Below, in pieces: positions 56,692 to 64,000 of a stretch of DNA of 64,000 nucleotides. The stretch's first letter is position 1. Each line of letters opens with the position of its first letter. The position numbers were made by a program, and so were the translations under genes. The notes below the pieces were generated by a model, which saw nothing but the letters and a program-made list of their open reading frames with translations, was not told the DNA's origin and did no database searches. The stretch is from Robertmurraya kyonggiensis (GTDB taxonomy: Bacteria > Bacillota > Bacilli > Bacillales > Cytobacillaceae), in NCBI RefSeq assembly GCF_005116465.1, contig NZ_SWBM01000004.1, forward strand, positions 186,001 through 250,000, read 5' to 3'.

Positions 56692-57861
56692 TTATGTTCG
56701 TTCACTCTTCTTTCCTCTAATCGGATACAAAGCATTTTTTACGGTCTGGGCATTTTTCTCCGTAATCTCGGGTTTCCTAGGAATTGGTCGATATAGGTTT
56801 TCTGGATCATCCCACTGTAAAGGCAATTTCACAGGAGATTCCGCTTGCCACTGTTTTACCCATTCCCCTGGTAAATTTCCATAACAATTCCTATTTTCAG
56901 TCATTTCTAACCAAATGAGGCTCCATGCCCGTGGGACGACGCGCCAAATATCATAGCCTCCACCACCTACTGCAATCCACTTTCCATCACAATACTGATG
57001 CGCAATTTCATGAGCGAGCTTTGGAATTTCACGATAAATTTTCATCGTCGAGGACAAATGTGTGAGCGGATCGAAATAATGAGCATCCGTACCATTTTGC
57101 GTTAGAATTACATCTGGTTTAAAAAACGCTGCGATTTCCCGAACAGATGTAATATAAGCATCCAACCAAGATTCATCCTCTGTAAAAGCATCAACTGGGA
57201 TATTAAATGAATATCCATACCCTTTTCCCTGCCCTCTCTCATTCACATTTCCCGTACCTGGAAATAAATATCTTCCAGTCTCATGAATAGAAAAAGTACA
57301 GACATCGGGATCATCATAGAACGCCCATTGCACACCATCCCCATGATGAGCATCAGTATCAATATAGAGCACTCTTGCCCCATACTTCTCTTGAATATAT
57401 TTGATCGCTACAGAACTATCATTGTAGATACAAAACCCCGATGCCTTTCCTCTAAAGCCGTGGTGTAAGCCTCCACCTAAATTAACGGCATGCTTCGCTT
57501 TTCCCTCCATCACATAATCGACCGCGGTTAAGGTTCCACCTACTAAAAGGGCACTTGCTTCATACATTCCTTGAAAAATAGGTGTATCTTCCGTACCTAA
57601 TCCATAGCCTTCCGCTACATCCTCCGATAACTCTCCATTCCCTGCCTTCCTCACGGCATTTACGTAATTGGGATCATGTACAAGCTGAAGCTCTTCATCA
57701 GTGGCCATTCTAGGTGGGACGATATCTTCTTCAGATATGGCATTCATCTCTTGAAGCAAACTTAAAGTAAGCTTTAATCTTAACTGATTAAAAGGGTGAT
57801 CCTTGTTAAACTTATACTTCAATTGTTCTTCTGAAAAAATGAACTTAGCATCCTGCATCAT
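56692..57861 (-). CDS. acuC: Acetoin utilization protein AcuC, class I HDAC-like deacetylase
   Basis: The 389-residue zinc deacetylase has the HDAC signatures GGGLHHGFRG (about 127), DTDAHHGDGVQ (about 168) and GGGGYD (about 300). It removes the acetyl group placed on AcsA by AcuA, switching the synthetase on. The start codon overlaps the acuB stop as ATGA. A terminator follows after about 60 bases. Confidence 0.95.
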   Translation of the reverse strand: MMQDAKFIFSEEQLKYKFNKDHPFNQLRLKLTLSLLQEMNAISEEDIVPPRMATDEELQLVHDPNYVNAVRKAGNGELSEDVAEGYGLGTEDTPIFQGMYEASALLVGGTLTAVDYVMEGKAKHAVNLGGGLHHGFRGKASGFCIYNDSSVAIKYIQEKYGARVLYIDTDAHHGDGVQWAFYDDPDVCTFSIHETGRYLFPGTGNVNERGQGKGYGYSFNIPVDAFTEDESWLDAYITSVREIAAFFKPDVILTQNGTDAHYFDPLTHLSSTMKIYREIPKLAHEIAHQYCDGKWIAVGGGGYDIWRVVPRAWSLIWLEMTENRNCYGNLPGEWVKQWQAESPVKLPLQWDDPENLYRPIPRKPEITEKNAQTVKNALYPIRGKKSERT

Positions 57862-58505
57862 GCTTCCATCCCCGGAAGATTCGGCCAGAGAACCTGATGC
57901 CCCGATTTTTCAAGTTCTTCAATTAACCGTAAAGGATTCATCGTTTGAATTCGTAAAGCAATAATCTTAAAATCCTCATCCTTCTTATCAGGATACACGA
58001 GGACACTCAATATATTAACCTTACAATTTTGAATATCTGAGAATAGTCGAAAAAGCATGCCCATTTTATTACGAACACGAATTTCAATTTGAGAACCAGG
58101 TTGATGAGCTCCAGTTAATTCTACTAGAGTGTGTAGCAAATCTGTTTGTGTAATGATTCCTACCAATCTATGATCCTTGATAATTGGTAAACAGCCAATT
58201 TTATTCTCATAAAAGATGGCTGCTACATCTTCAACGAAATCAAGAGGATGCCCAGTAATCAGATCAGTTGTCATAATCTCCGCCAAAGGCATATTCAATG
58301 CTTCCATACGACCTTCATCGAAAAAAATCGAGGGTGTGCACTCTTTTATATCCCGATCAGTGACAATTCCGATTAGACGCTGTTCTCCATCGATAATGGG
58401 GATATGCTTGATTCTTTTTTCAGCCATTAATTGAATCGCATCTCCAATTGTATTTTCACTATCTAATGTGAAGACATCAGCGTTCATAATTTCCTCAACA
58501 ATCAT
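57858..58505 (-). CDS. acuB: AcuB, CBS-ACT protein of the acetoin utilization operon
   Basis: The 215-residue protein has two CBS domains (about 1-135) and a C-terminal ACT-like domain (about 140-210, EIRVRNKMGMLFRLFSDIQN). It probably senses adenosine nucleotides and may tune AcuA or AcuC. The gene overlaps acuC by four bases and follows acuA by 40 bases. Confidence 0.93.
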   Translation of the reverse strand: MIVEEIMNADVFTLDSENTIGDAIQLMAEKRIKHIPIIDGEQRLIGIVTDRDIKECTPSIFFDEGRMEALNMPLAEIMTTDLITGHPLDFVEDVAAIFYENKIGCLPIIKDHRLVGIITQTDLLHTLVELTGAHQPGSQIEIRVRNKMGMLFRLFSDIQNCKVNILSVLVYPDKKDEDFKIIALRIQTMNPLRLIEELEKSGHQVLWPNLPGMEA

Positions 58506-58545
58506 GTGTAACCCTCCTAAAAGTACCGCTTTAGGGATTGTTCGC

Positions 58546-59178
58546 CTAATACATAAAGCGATTCATAAAACGCAGTTGATCAAATTTTTGAATCGACTCC
58601 TGGTCAACTCTTTGTCCGATTTTTACCATAAGACAATTCGCAGGATGTGAGCTTATTTCAGGATCGTCGGTCGCATACCATTCAAGTCCGCCTGTATTCA
58701 TCATTTTCTCCATTACTTTACGGTATTCCCAAACGTTCAAGCCCGTTCCTTTTAAATCCCAATGCCAATAGTACTCTGTCGTGATCGTAATATAATTCTC
58801 CATCCAATCGTCCATCATCGAAACGATCAACAAATTCTTCCCTACTTTACTGCCACGAAATTTCGGAATGACTTCAATGGCACCTAATTCAATCAGGTTT
58901 TCCATTTTTCCTTCAGACCATCTTTCAAGGGGATCTGGATATAAATAGGTCACGTACCCTACGATGGTATGGTGGTGTCTTGCAATAATGATTCTCCCTT
59001 CAGGTAAACCAGCAATTTCTATCAAAGCTTTATGCTGCTGCGTAGGAGGACGAAAAGCTACTAAATCCTCATGAAATTCTAAATGTGCCAAAGCCTCTGG
59101 CGTAATCGGTCCTTCAATCATTAGCTCTCCATGCGGAGTTATTAGTTTTTTAGCATTATACGTTTTCTTATGTTCCAT
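58546..59178 (-). CDS. acuA: AcuA, GNAT-type protein acetyltransferase
   Basis: The 210-residue protein has a GNAT domain (about 60-170) with the acetyl-CoA loop VIPKFRGSKVGKNLL (about 107-121). It acetylates AcsA on Lys549, inactivating it. Start at ATG 59178 (MEHKKTYNAKKL) gives exactly the known family length and follows GGTGG. acuABC is divergent from acsA. Confidence 0.95.
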   Translation of the reverse strand: MEHKKTYNAKKLITPHGELMIEGPITPEALAHLEFHEDLVAFRPPTQQHKALIEIAGLPEGRIIIARHHHTIVGYVTYLYPDPLERWSEGKMENLIELGAIEVIPKFRGSKVGKNLLIVSMMDDWMENYITITTEYYWHWDLKGTGLNVWEYRKVMEKMMNTGGLEWYATDDPEISSHPANCLMVKIGQRVDQESIQKFDQLRFMNRFMY

Positions 59179-59238
59179 CGATCCACCACCTAATAAATCT
59201 TGCAAAAGTTACTTCTATTATACATGAAAGTCATTATT

Positions 59239-59252
59239 TACAAGCGCTTTCA
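59239..59252. promoter_or_regulatory. cre (CcpA site) between acuABC and acsA
   Basis: Read on the minus strand, TGAAAGCGCTTGTA matches the cre consensus at 13 of 14 bases. It lies 60 bases from acuA and 146 from acsA, so CcpA can repress both, as in B. subtilis. Confidence 0.85.
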
Positions 59253-59397
59253 CAAAATTTTCAGCATTAAAGGCCGCAACGCTACTTTTTTATAAAAATA
59301 GAGTTCTATCCTTCAGAAGAATATTTTTAAAATTGTGAAAAGTAATTATTTGTAATATAATAATAACATCATTATCAAAAAGGGGGATACTTAAGGA

Positions 59398-61116
59398 ATG
59401 AAATTGGAAACGCTATCAGTTGTTGTAGGGGATTACAACTTACCAAATTACGAAGAAACTTATGAGAATTTCGATTGGAAAGAAGTTGAAAAGCAATTCT
59501 CTTGGTCTGAAACTGGACTTGTAAATATGGCGTATGAAGCAATTGACCGACATGCAAACTCCTATCGAAAAAATAAAGTTGCTCTGTATTACCGTGAGGG
59601 TGAACGGAATGAAAAGTATACTTTTAAGGAAATGAAGGAGCTTTCCAATAAGGCCGGAAATATCCTCAAAACCTATGGCGATGTTGAGAAAGGCGATCGT
59701 GTCTTTGTCTTTATGCCACGCTCTCCAGAGCTTTATTTCACGGTTTTAGGGGCGATTAAGCTTGGAGCAATCGTAGGACCATTATTCGAAGCATTTATGG
59801 AAGGTGCCGTACGTGACCGCTTAGAGGATAGTGAAGCAAAGGTCCTTGTCACAACTCCAGAATTACTAGATCGTGTTCCAATTGATGCTCTACCTGCATT
59901 GAAATATATTTTCCTTGTTGGAGATAATATTGAAGAAACAGAGAAATTAGTAGATTTCAATAAAAAGCTGCAGAATGCTAGCAAGGATTTGCAGATTGAA
60001 TGGGTGGAACGTACAGATGGATTAATTCTGCATTATACATCTGGCTCAACAGGCAAGCCAAAGGGTGTCCTTCACGTTCATAACGCAATGCTTCAGCATT
60101 ATCAAACAGCCAAATGGGTGCTTGATTTAAAAGATGATGACGTGTATTGGTGTACAGCTGACCCAGGCTGGGTAACTGGAACGTCTTACGGAATCTTTGG
60201 ACCATGGCTAACAGGCACATCAAACGTAATTGTCGGTGGACGCTTTTCACCCCAAACATGGTACCAAATGTTAGAGGAGTACGGTGTTACGGTTTGGTAC
60301 AGTGCTCCTACCGCTTTCCGGATGTTAATGGGGGCAGGGGATGAAATTATTAAAAACTATGATTTAAGCGCATTACGTCATGTGTTAAGTGTTGGTGAAC
60401 CATTAAATCCTGAGGTTGTCCGATGGGGCATGAAAGTATTCAACCGCCGTATTCATGATAACTGGTGGATGACCGAAACAGGTGCACAATTGATTTCCAA
60501 CTATCCGTGTATGGAAATTAGACCTGGTTCCATGGGAAAACCAATTCCGGGTGTTCAAGCAGCAATCGTTGATAATCAAGGAAACGAACTTCCTCCAAAT
60601 CGTATGGGAAATCTAGCGATTAAAAAAGGCTGGCCTTCTATGATGAAAACGATTTGGAACAATGAAGAAAAATATCAATCCTACTTCATGCCAGGAGATT
60701 GGTATGTTTCTGGGGATTCGGCTTATATGGATGAAGATGGCTACTTTTGGTTCCAAGGCCGTGTCGATGATGTCATCATGACGTCTGGAGAGCGTGTCGG
60801 TCCATTTGAAGTCGAAAGTAAGCTGGTAGAGCATCCTGCTGTTGCAGAGGCCGGGGTTATCGGAAAACCTGATCCTGTTCGTGGTGAAATTATTAAGGCT
60901 TTCGTTGCCCTCCGTAATGGATACGAAGCAACTGATGAACTTAAGGATGACATTCGTTTGTTTGTGAAAAAAGGGCTGGCTGCTCATGCCGCTCCACGCG
61001 AAATTGAATTCCGTGAAAAGCTTCCAAAAACACGAAGCGGAAAAATCATGCGTCGTGTCCTAAAAGCTTGGGAACTTGATTTGCCAACTGGTGACTTGTC
61101 TACCATGGAAGACTAA
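59398..61116 (+). CDS. acsA: Acetyl-CoA synthetase (AMP-forming)
   Basis: The 572-residue ANL-superfamily enzyme activates acetate to acetyl-CoA. It has the phosphate-binding motif HYTSGSTGKPKG (about 211-222), NWWMTETG (about 358), and the catalytic Lys549 in PKTRSGKIMRR, the residue acetylated by AcuA. Length and Lys position match B. subtilis AcsA. The ribosome binding site (AAGGGGG) is 13 bases from ATG 59398, slightly distant. Confidence 0.96.
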   Translation: MKLETLSVVVGDYNLPNYEETYENFDWKEVEKQFSWSETGLVNMAYEAIDRHANSYRKNKVALYYREGERNEKYTFKEMKELSNKAGNILKTYGDVEKGDRVFVFMPRSPELYFTVLGAIKLGAIVGPLFEAFMEGAVRDRLEDSEAKVLVTTPELLDRVPIDALPALKYIFLVGDNIEETEKLVDFNKKLQNASKDLQIEWVERTDGLILHYTSGSTGKPKGVLHVHNAMLQHYQTAKWVLDLKDDDVYWCTADPGWVTGTSYGIFGPWLTGTSNVIVGGRFSPQTWYQMLEEYGVTVWYSAPTAFRMLMGAGDEIIKNYDLSALRHVLSVGEPLNPEVVRWGMKVFNRRIHDNWWMTETGAQLISNYPCMEIRPGSMGKPIPGVQAAIVDNQGNELPPNRMGNLAIKKGWPSMMKTIWNNEEKYQSYFMPGDWYVSGDSAYMDEDGYFWFQGRVDDVIMTSGERVGPFEVESKLVEHPAVAEAGVIGKPDPVRGEIIKAFVALRNGYEATDELKDDIRLFVKKGLAAHAAPREIEFREKLPKTRSGKIMRRVLKAWELDLPTGDLSTMED

Positions 61117-61123
61117 AAAACAT

Positions 61124-61162
61124 GAAAGAACCTCTGCTCAAACACTGGCAGAGGTTCTTTTT
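61124..61162. terminator. Bidirectional terminator between acsA and ccpA
   Basis: AAAGAACCTCTG pairs perfectly with CAGAGGTTCTTT around a twelve-base loop, between convergent genes. Confidence 0.9.
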
Positions 61163-61172
61163 AGATCTATTC

Positions 61173-62171
61173 TTATTTTGTTGAATTACGTAGCTCGATA
61201 CGGTGTGGAAGAAGAACTGTTTGCTCAGATACTGTTTCCTTGTTCATCAGCTTTGTTAATAAACGCATCGCAACAGCACCGATATCATATAATGGTTGGA
61301 CAACAGCCGTAAGCTGAGGGCGAACCATCACTGCAAGTCTAGTATTATCAGAAGAGATCACTTCGAAATCCTCTGGAATTGCAAATCCTTTATCCTGTGC
61401 TCCATGAACAACGCCAAGAGCCATTTCATCTGATCCTACAAAAATGGCAGTTGGCTTATTATCAAGCTCAGCCAATTTATCGAATGCCTCAATACCAGAA
61501 TCATACGTATAATCTCCTTCAACAACAAGGTCTTCCTTATATTCGATTCCAGCTTCACTTAAAGCACGCTTATAACCATTTAGCTTGTTCTTTTCATTCA
61601 TTGGTTCATGTAATGGTCCAATGACAAAAGCAATTTCCTTATGACCCTTTTCGATAAAGGAAGTAATCGCATCATATGTAGCTTGCTCATAATCAATATT
61701 TACAGAAGGAACTTGGCCAGTCTCTTCAACAGAACCAGCTAAAACAATTGGTACTGGAGACTTTTCAAACTCTTCTACATGCTCTTGAGAAATATTTCCG
61801 CCCATAAACACGATTCCATCTACTTGCTTTCCGAGCATTGTATTTAATAAGTGCAATTCCTTATCTATGTTTTGATCCGAGTTACTTAAAATGATATTGT
61901 ACTTATACATTGTCGCAATATCTTCAATTCCTCGTGCAAGCTCTGCATAGAACGTACTTGAAATATCAGGGATGATAACTCCAACAGTCGTTGTCTTTTT
62001 ACTTGCAAGTCCACGCGCAACAGCATTTGGACGGTAGCCTAAACGGCTGATAACTTCTAAAACTTTTTTTCGTGTGGCAGGCTTTACATTTGGATTTCCG
62101 TTCACTACCCGTGAAACTGTAGCCATAGACACATTCGCTTCACGTGCCACATCGTATATTGTGATATTCAA
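61173..62171 (-). CDS. ccpA: Catabolite control protein A
   Basis: The 332-residue LacI-family regulator has an N-terminal helix-turn-helix ([20 protein letters not shown], residues 5-24), the hinge [16 protein letters not shown], and a periplasmic-binding-protein-like core. With HPr-Ser-P it binds cre sites, two of which are found in this window (ackA and acuA/acsA). Confidence 0.97.
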   Translation of the reverse strand: MNITIYDVAREANVSMATVSRVVNGNPNVKPATRKKVLEVISRLGYRPNAVARGLASKKTTTVGVIIPDISSTFYAELARGIEDIATMYKYNIILSNSDQNIDKELHLLNTMLGKQVDGIVFMGGNISQEHVEEFEKSPVPIVLAGSVEETGQVPSVNIDYEQATYDAITSFIEKGHKEIAFVIGPLHEPMNEKNKLNGYKRALSEAGIEYKEDLVVEGDYTYDSGIEAFDKLAELDNKPTAIFVGSDEMALGVVHGAQDKGFAIPEDFEVISSDNTRLAVMVRPQLTAVVQPLYDIGAVAMRLLTKLMNKETVSEQTVLLPHRIELRNSTK

Positions 62172-62340
62172 TTCAATCGACTCCTTATTCTAAAACGGTT
62201 AATTATCTACTATTTTATCCTATCATAACACACTTTAGTTTATTATTATGTACATAATCATACTTCACTCCGCCATCTCTCGCAAATGTCAAGCTAACTT
62301 TTTTCACAAAAAAGTTGAAAATTCGACTCTCAGACATCAA

Positions 62341-62372
62341 AAAACCTTCTGCTAAATCCGCAGAAGGTTTTT
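62341..62372. terminator. Terminator of aroA
   Basis: AAAACCTTCTGC pairs perfectly with GCAGAAGGTTTT around a seven-base loop. Confidence 0.9.
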
Positions 62373-62387
62373 TCAAGCAGAAAAATA

Positions 62388-63464
62388 TTAAACACGAACA
62401 AGTTGTGAAGCAAGTAATTGCTCCATGAAATCGTCGAACTGGTTTAAATCCATCTGTTGCGCTGAATCAGAAAGAGCTACTGCTGGGTCTGGATGTACCT
62501 CTGCCATAACACCGTCAGCACCAATTGCTAAAGCAGCCTTCGCTGTTGGAAGTAATAGATCTCTTCTACCTGTTGAGTGAGTAACGTCAACAAGGACAGG
62601 TAAGTGTGTCTCTTGCTTTAAAATTGGAACAGCTGAGATATCTAATGTGTTACGTGTTGCTTTTTCATATGTGCGGATTCCACGTTCACAAAGAATAATT
62701 TGTCCATTTCCTTGAGCCATAATGTACTCTGCCGCATTAATGAACTCTTCAATTGTTGCCGCTAAACCACGCTTCAATAGGATTGGTTTATTAATTGCTC
62801 CTGCTGCTTTTAACAGCTCGAAGTTTTGCATGTTACGAGCTCCAATTTGAATAACATCTATATATTGTGCAGCCATTTCAATATCTGCCGGGCTGACAAT
62901 TTCGCTAATTACACCTAGATCGTACTCGTCAGCAACACGTTTTAAAATTTTCAAGCCTTCTACACCTAGACCTTGGAAGTCATACGGTGAAGTTCTTGGC
63001 TTATAAGCACCACCACGTAAAAGCTTTAATCCTTTTGCTTTTACAGCAGCTGCCACAGTTGCGACCTGCTCATAGGATTCAACTGCACAAGGACCAAAAA
63101 TAAGTTGTTGTGCTCCTGCACCAACCTTTGTTCCCTTCACGTCCACAATTGTGTTTTCTGGATGCTTTTTACGTGAAACAAGTAACGCCTTACGATGATC
63201 ATCCTCTTGTAACTCTAGACCTGCTTTAAAAATTTCTTTAAAAAGATGTTGTAAAGTTGATTTTTCAAAAGGACCATCATTTTTTTCTAAGATCGAATCT
63301 AACATTTTACGTTCACGAACCGGATCATATCGGTTGACACCTTGTGTTTCTTTTACTCGTCCAATTTCTTGTACAAGTCGTGCTCTCTCATTAATGAGAT
63401 TTAATAGCTGAACATTTAGTTCGTCAACACGATCACGTAGTTCTTCTAGCTTCATATTGCTCAT
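62388..63464 (-). CDS. aroA: Bifunctional chorismate mutase / DAHP synthase AroA (AroG type)
   Basis: The 358-residue fusion has an N-terminal AroQ chorismate mutase domain (about 1-90) and a C-terminal DAHP synthase barrel of the KDOP-synthase-like family (about 105-350; [30 protein letters not shown]). It starts the shikimate pathway and is feedback-controlled through the mutase domain. The start is ATG 63464 ([14 protein letters not shown]), ten bases after AAAGGA; the length equals that of B. subtilis AroA. Confidence 0.95.
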   Translation of the reverse strand: MSNMKLEELRDRVDELNVQLLNLINERARLVQEIGRVKETQGVNRYDPVRERKMLDSILEKNDGPFEKSTLQHLFKEIFKAGLELQEDDHRKALLVSRKKHPENTIVDVKGTKVGAGAQQLIFGPCAVESYEQVATVAAAVKAKGLKLLRGGAYKPRTSPYDFQGLGVEGLKILKRVADEYDLGVISEIVSPADIEMAAQYIDVIQIGARNMQNFELLKAAGAINKPILLKRGLAATIEEFINAAEYIMAQGNGQIILCERGIRTYEKATRNTLDISAVPILKQETHLPVLVDVTHSTGRRDLLLPTAKAALAIGADGVMAEVHPDPAVALSDSAQQMDLNQFDDFMEQLLASQLVRV

Positions 63465-63696
63465 CTTTTTCCCGTCCTTTCGAATTATAGTATATGCTTC
63501 CTTTCGAATCTGCATTTGATTTTTTCACAGATTGTCAGGGAATCTCTGTTGAAATATGAAACATTTCTGTATAATTAGAGTTATTATATATGAATTTCAT
63601 TTTAATGTCACGTATTTTTCTTTAATAATTAAACGCTTTTAAGCGATAAAGCGATTTAAAACATTTACGATTATAACTTGAAGAAGGTGTATCCTT

Positions 63697-64000
63697 TTGC
63701 TAGATAAAAAGAAATTGTTTGCCTTAGATATCGGTACCCGTTCAGTCGTCGGAATCATATTGGAAGAGCACAATCAACAATATCATGTTGTCGATATGCT
63801 CGCGATTGAGCATTCGGAGCGAGCGATGCTTGATGGACAAATTCATGATGTTCTGTCAGTCTCGAAAATCATTACCGAAATCAAGCAACAGCTTGAGAAA
63901 AAGCATGGTCCCTTACATAAAGTAAGCGTAGCTGCAGCAGGAAGAGCCCTGCGAACAGAAAGAGCTGAAGTCATCATTGATATTAAAGGAAAGCCGATGA
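63697..64000 (+). CDS. FtsA-like actin-family cell division protein, N-terminal part (runs off the window)
   Basis: A TTG at 63697, eight bases after AGAAGGTG, opens a frame that stays open to the end. It reads LDKKKLFALDIGTRSVVGII with the first phosphate motif of the actin/FtsA/PilM ATPase family. The region DGQIHDVLSVSKIITEIKQQ and KVSVAAAGRALRTERAE are FtsA-like. Such long FtsA-domain proteins are seen near aroA in some Bacillaceae. Only about 101 residues are in the window. Confidence 0.8.
   Translation, partial: MLDKKKLFALDIGTRSVVGIILEEHNQQYHVVDMLAIEHSERAMLDGQIHDVLSVSKIITEIKQQLEKKHGPLHKVSVAAAGRALRTERAEVIIDIKGKPM

Overview
The window is a low-GC Firmicute chromosome segment from a spore-forming member of the Bacillaceae. 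The evidence is strong AGGAGG-type ribosome binding sites, TTG and GTG starts, dense Rho-independent terminators, a gene for an alpha/beta-type small acid-soluble spore protein, sporulation genes (ytfJ/gerW, spoVA), and a gene order that follows the Bacillus subtilis nrnA(ytqI)-ytpI-ytoI ... rpsD-tyrS ... acsA-ccpA-aroA arc. No rRNA, tRNA, prophage or CRISPR array is visible.

Region 1 (1-33.0 kb) is conserved core: nrnA, ytpI, ytoI, ytkL, an M24 peptidase, ald, a universal stress protein, argG-argH with an ArgR/AhrC box, moaB, ackA with a cre site, ytxK, tpx, ytfJ-ytfI-yteJ-sppA, a second NAD kinase (nadK2/ppnKB) with altered catalytic motifs, a RarD-like transporter, ytcJ, ytcI, an SASP gene with a sigma-G promoter, thiI with its cysteine desulfurase, ezrA, hisJ, refZ, ytsP and a GAF-GGDEF protein of the DgcP type. 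Three GC-rich dispersed repeats and one pair of tandem hairpin repeats lie between these genes.

Region 2 (34.1-50.1 kb) separates rpsD from tyrS and looks like an accessory insertion. It starts with an IS21-family remnant and contains decayed coding fragments, a YitT-family gene, an acidic lipoprotein, a YkoP-like protein, a cardiolipin synthase and several small unknown genes. It also holds a complete operon of the spoVA2mob type: DUF1657, YhcN/YlaJ lipoprotein, SpoVAC, SpoVAD, SpoVAEb, DUF1657, and a DUF421-DUF1657 fusion (2Duf). In other Bacilli such operons raise spore heat resistance. Next comes a PlcR-like transcription regulator with its own small exported peptide, which carries the motif DLPSLH twice. 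This resembles the PlcR-PapR quorum-sensing pair of the Bacillus cereus group, whose PapR signal is ADLPFEF-like, and is the most interesting locus of the window. The region ends with a sigma-W-type yuaF-floT (NfeD-flotillin) operon.

Region 3 (50.2-64 kb) returns to core: tyrS under a T-box, a class A penicillin-binding protein, a TPR-GGDEF protein, acuABC diverging from acsA around a cre site, ccpA, aroA (chorismate mutase-DAHP synthase) and the start of an FtsA-like gene. Here CcpA, its cre sites at ackA and acuA/acsA, and the AcuA/AcuC acetylation switch acting on AcsA Lys549 form a complete acetate-metabolism control set.
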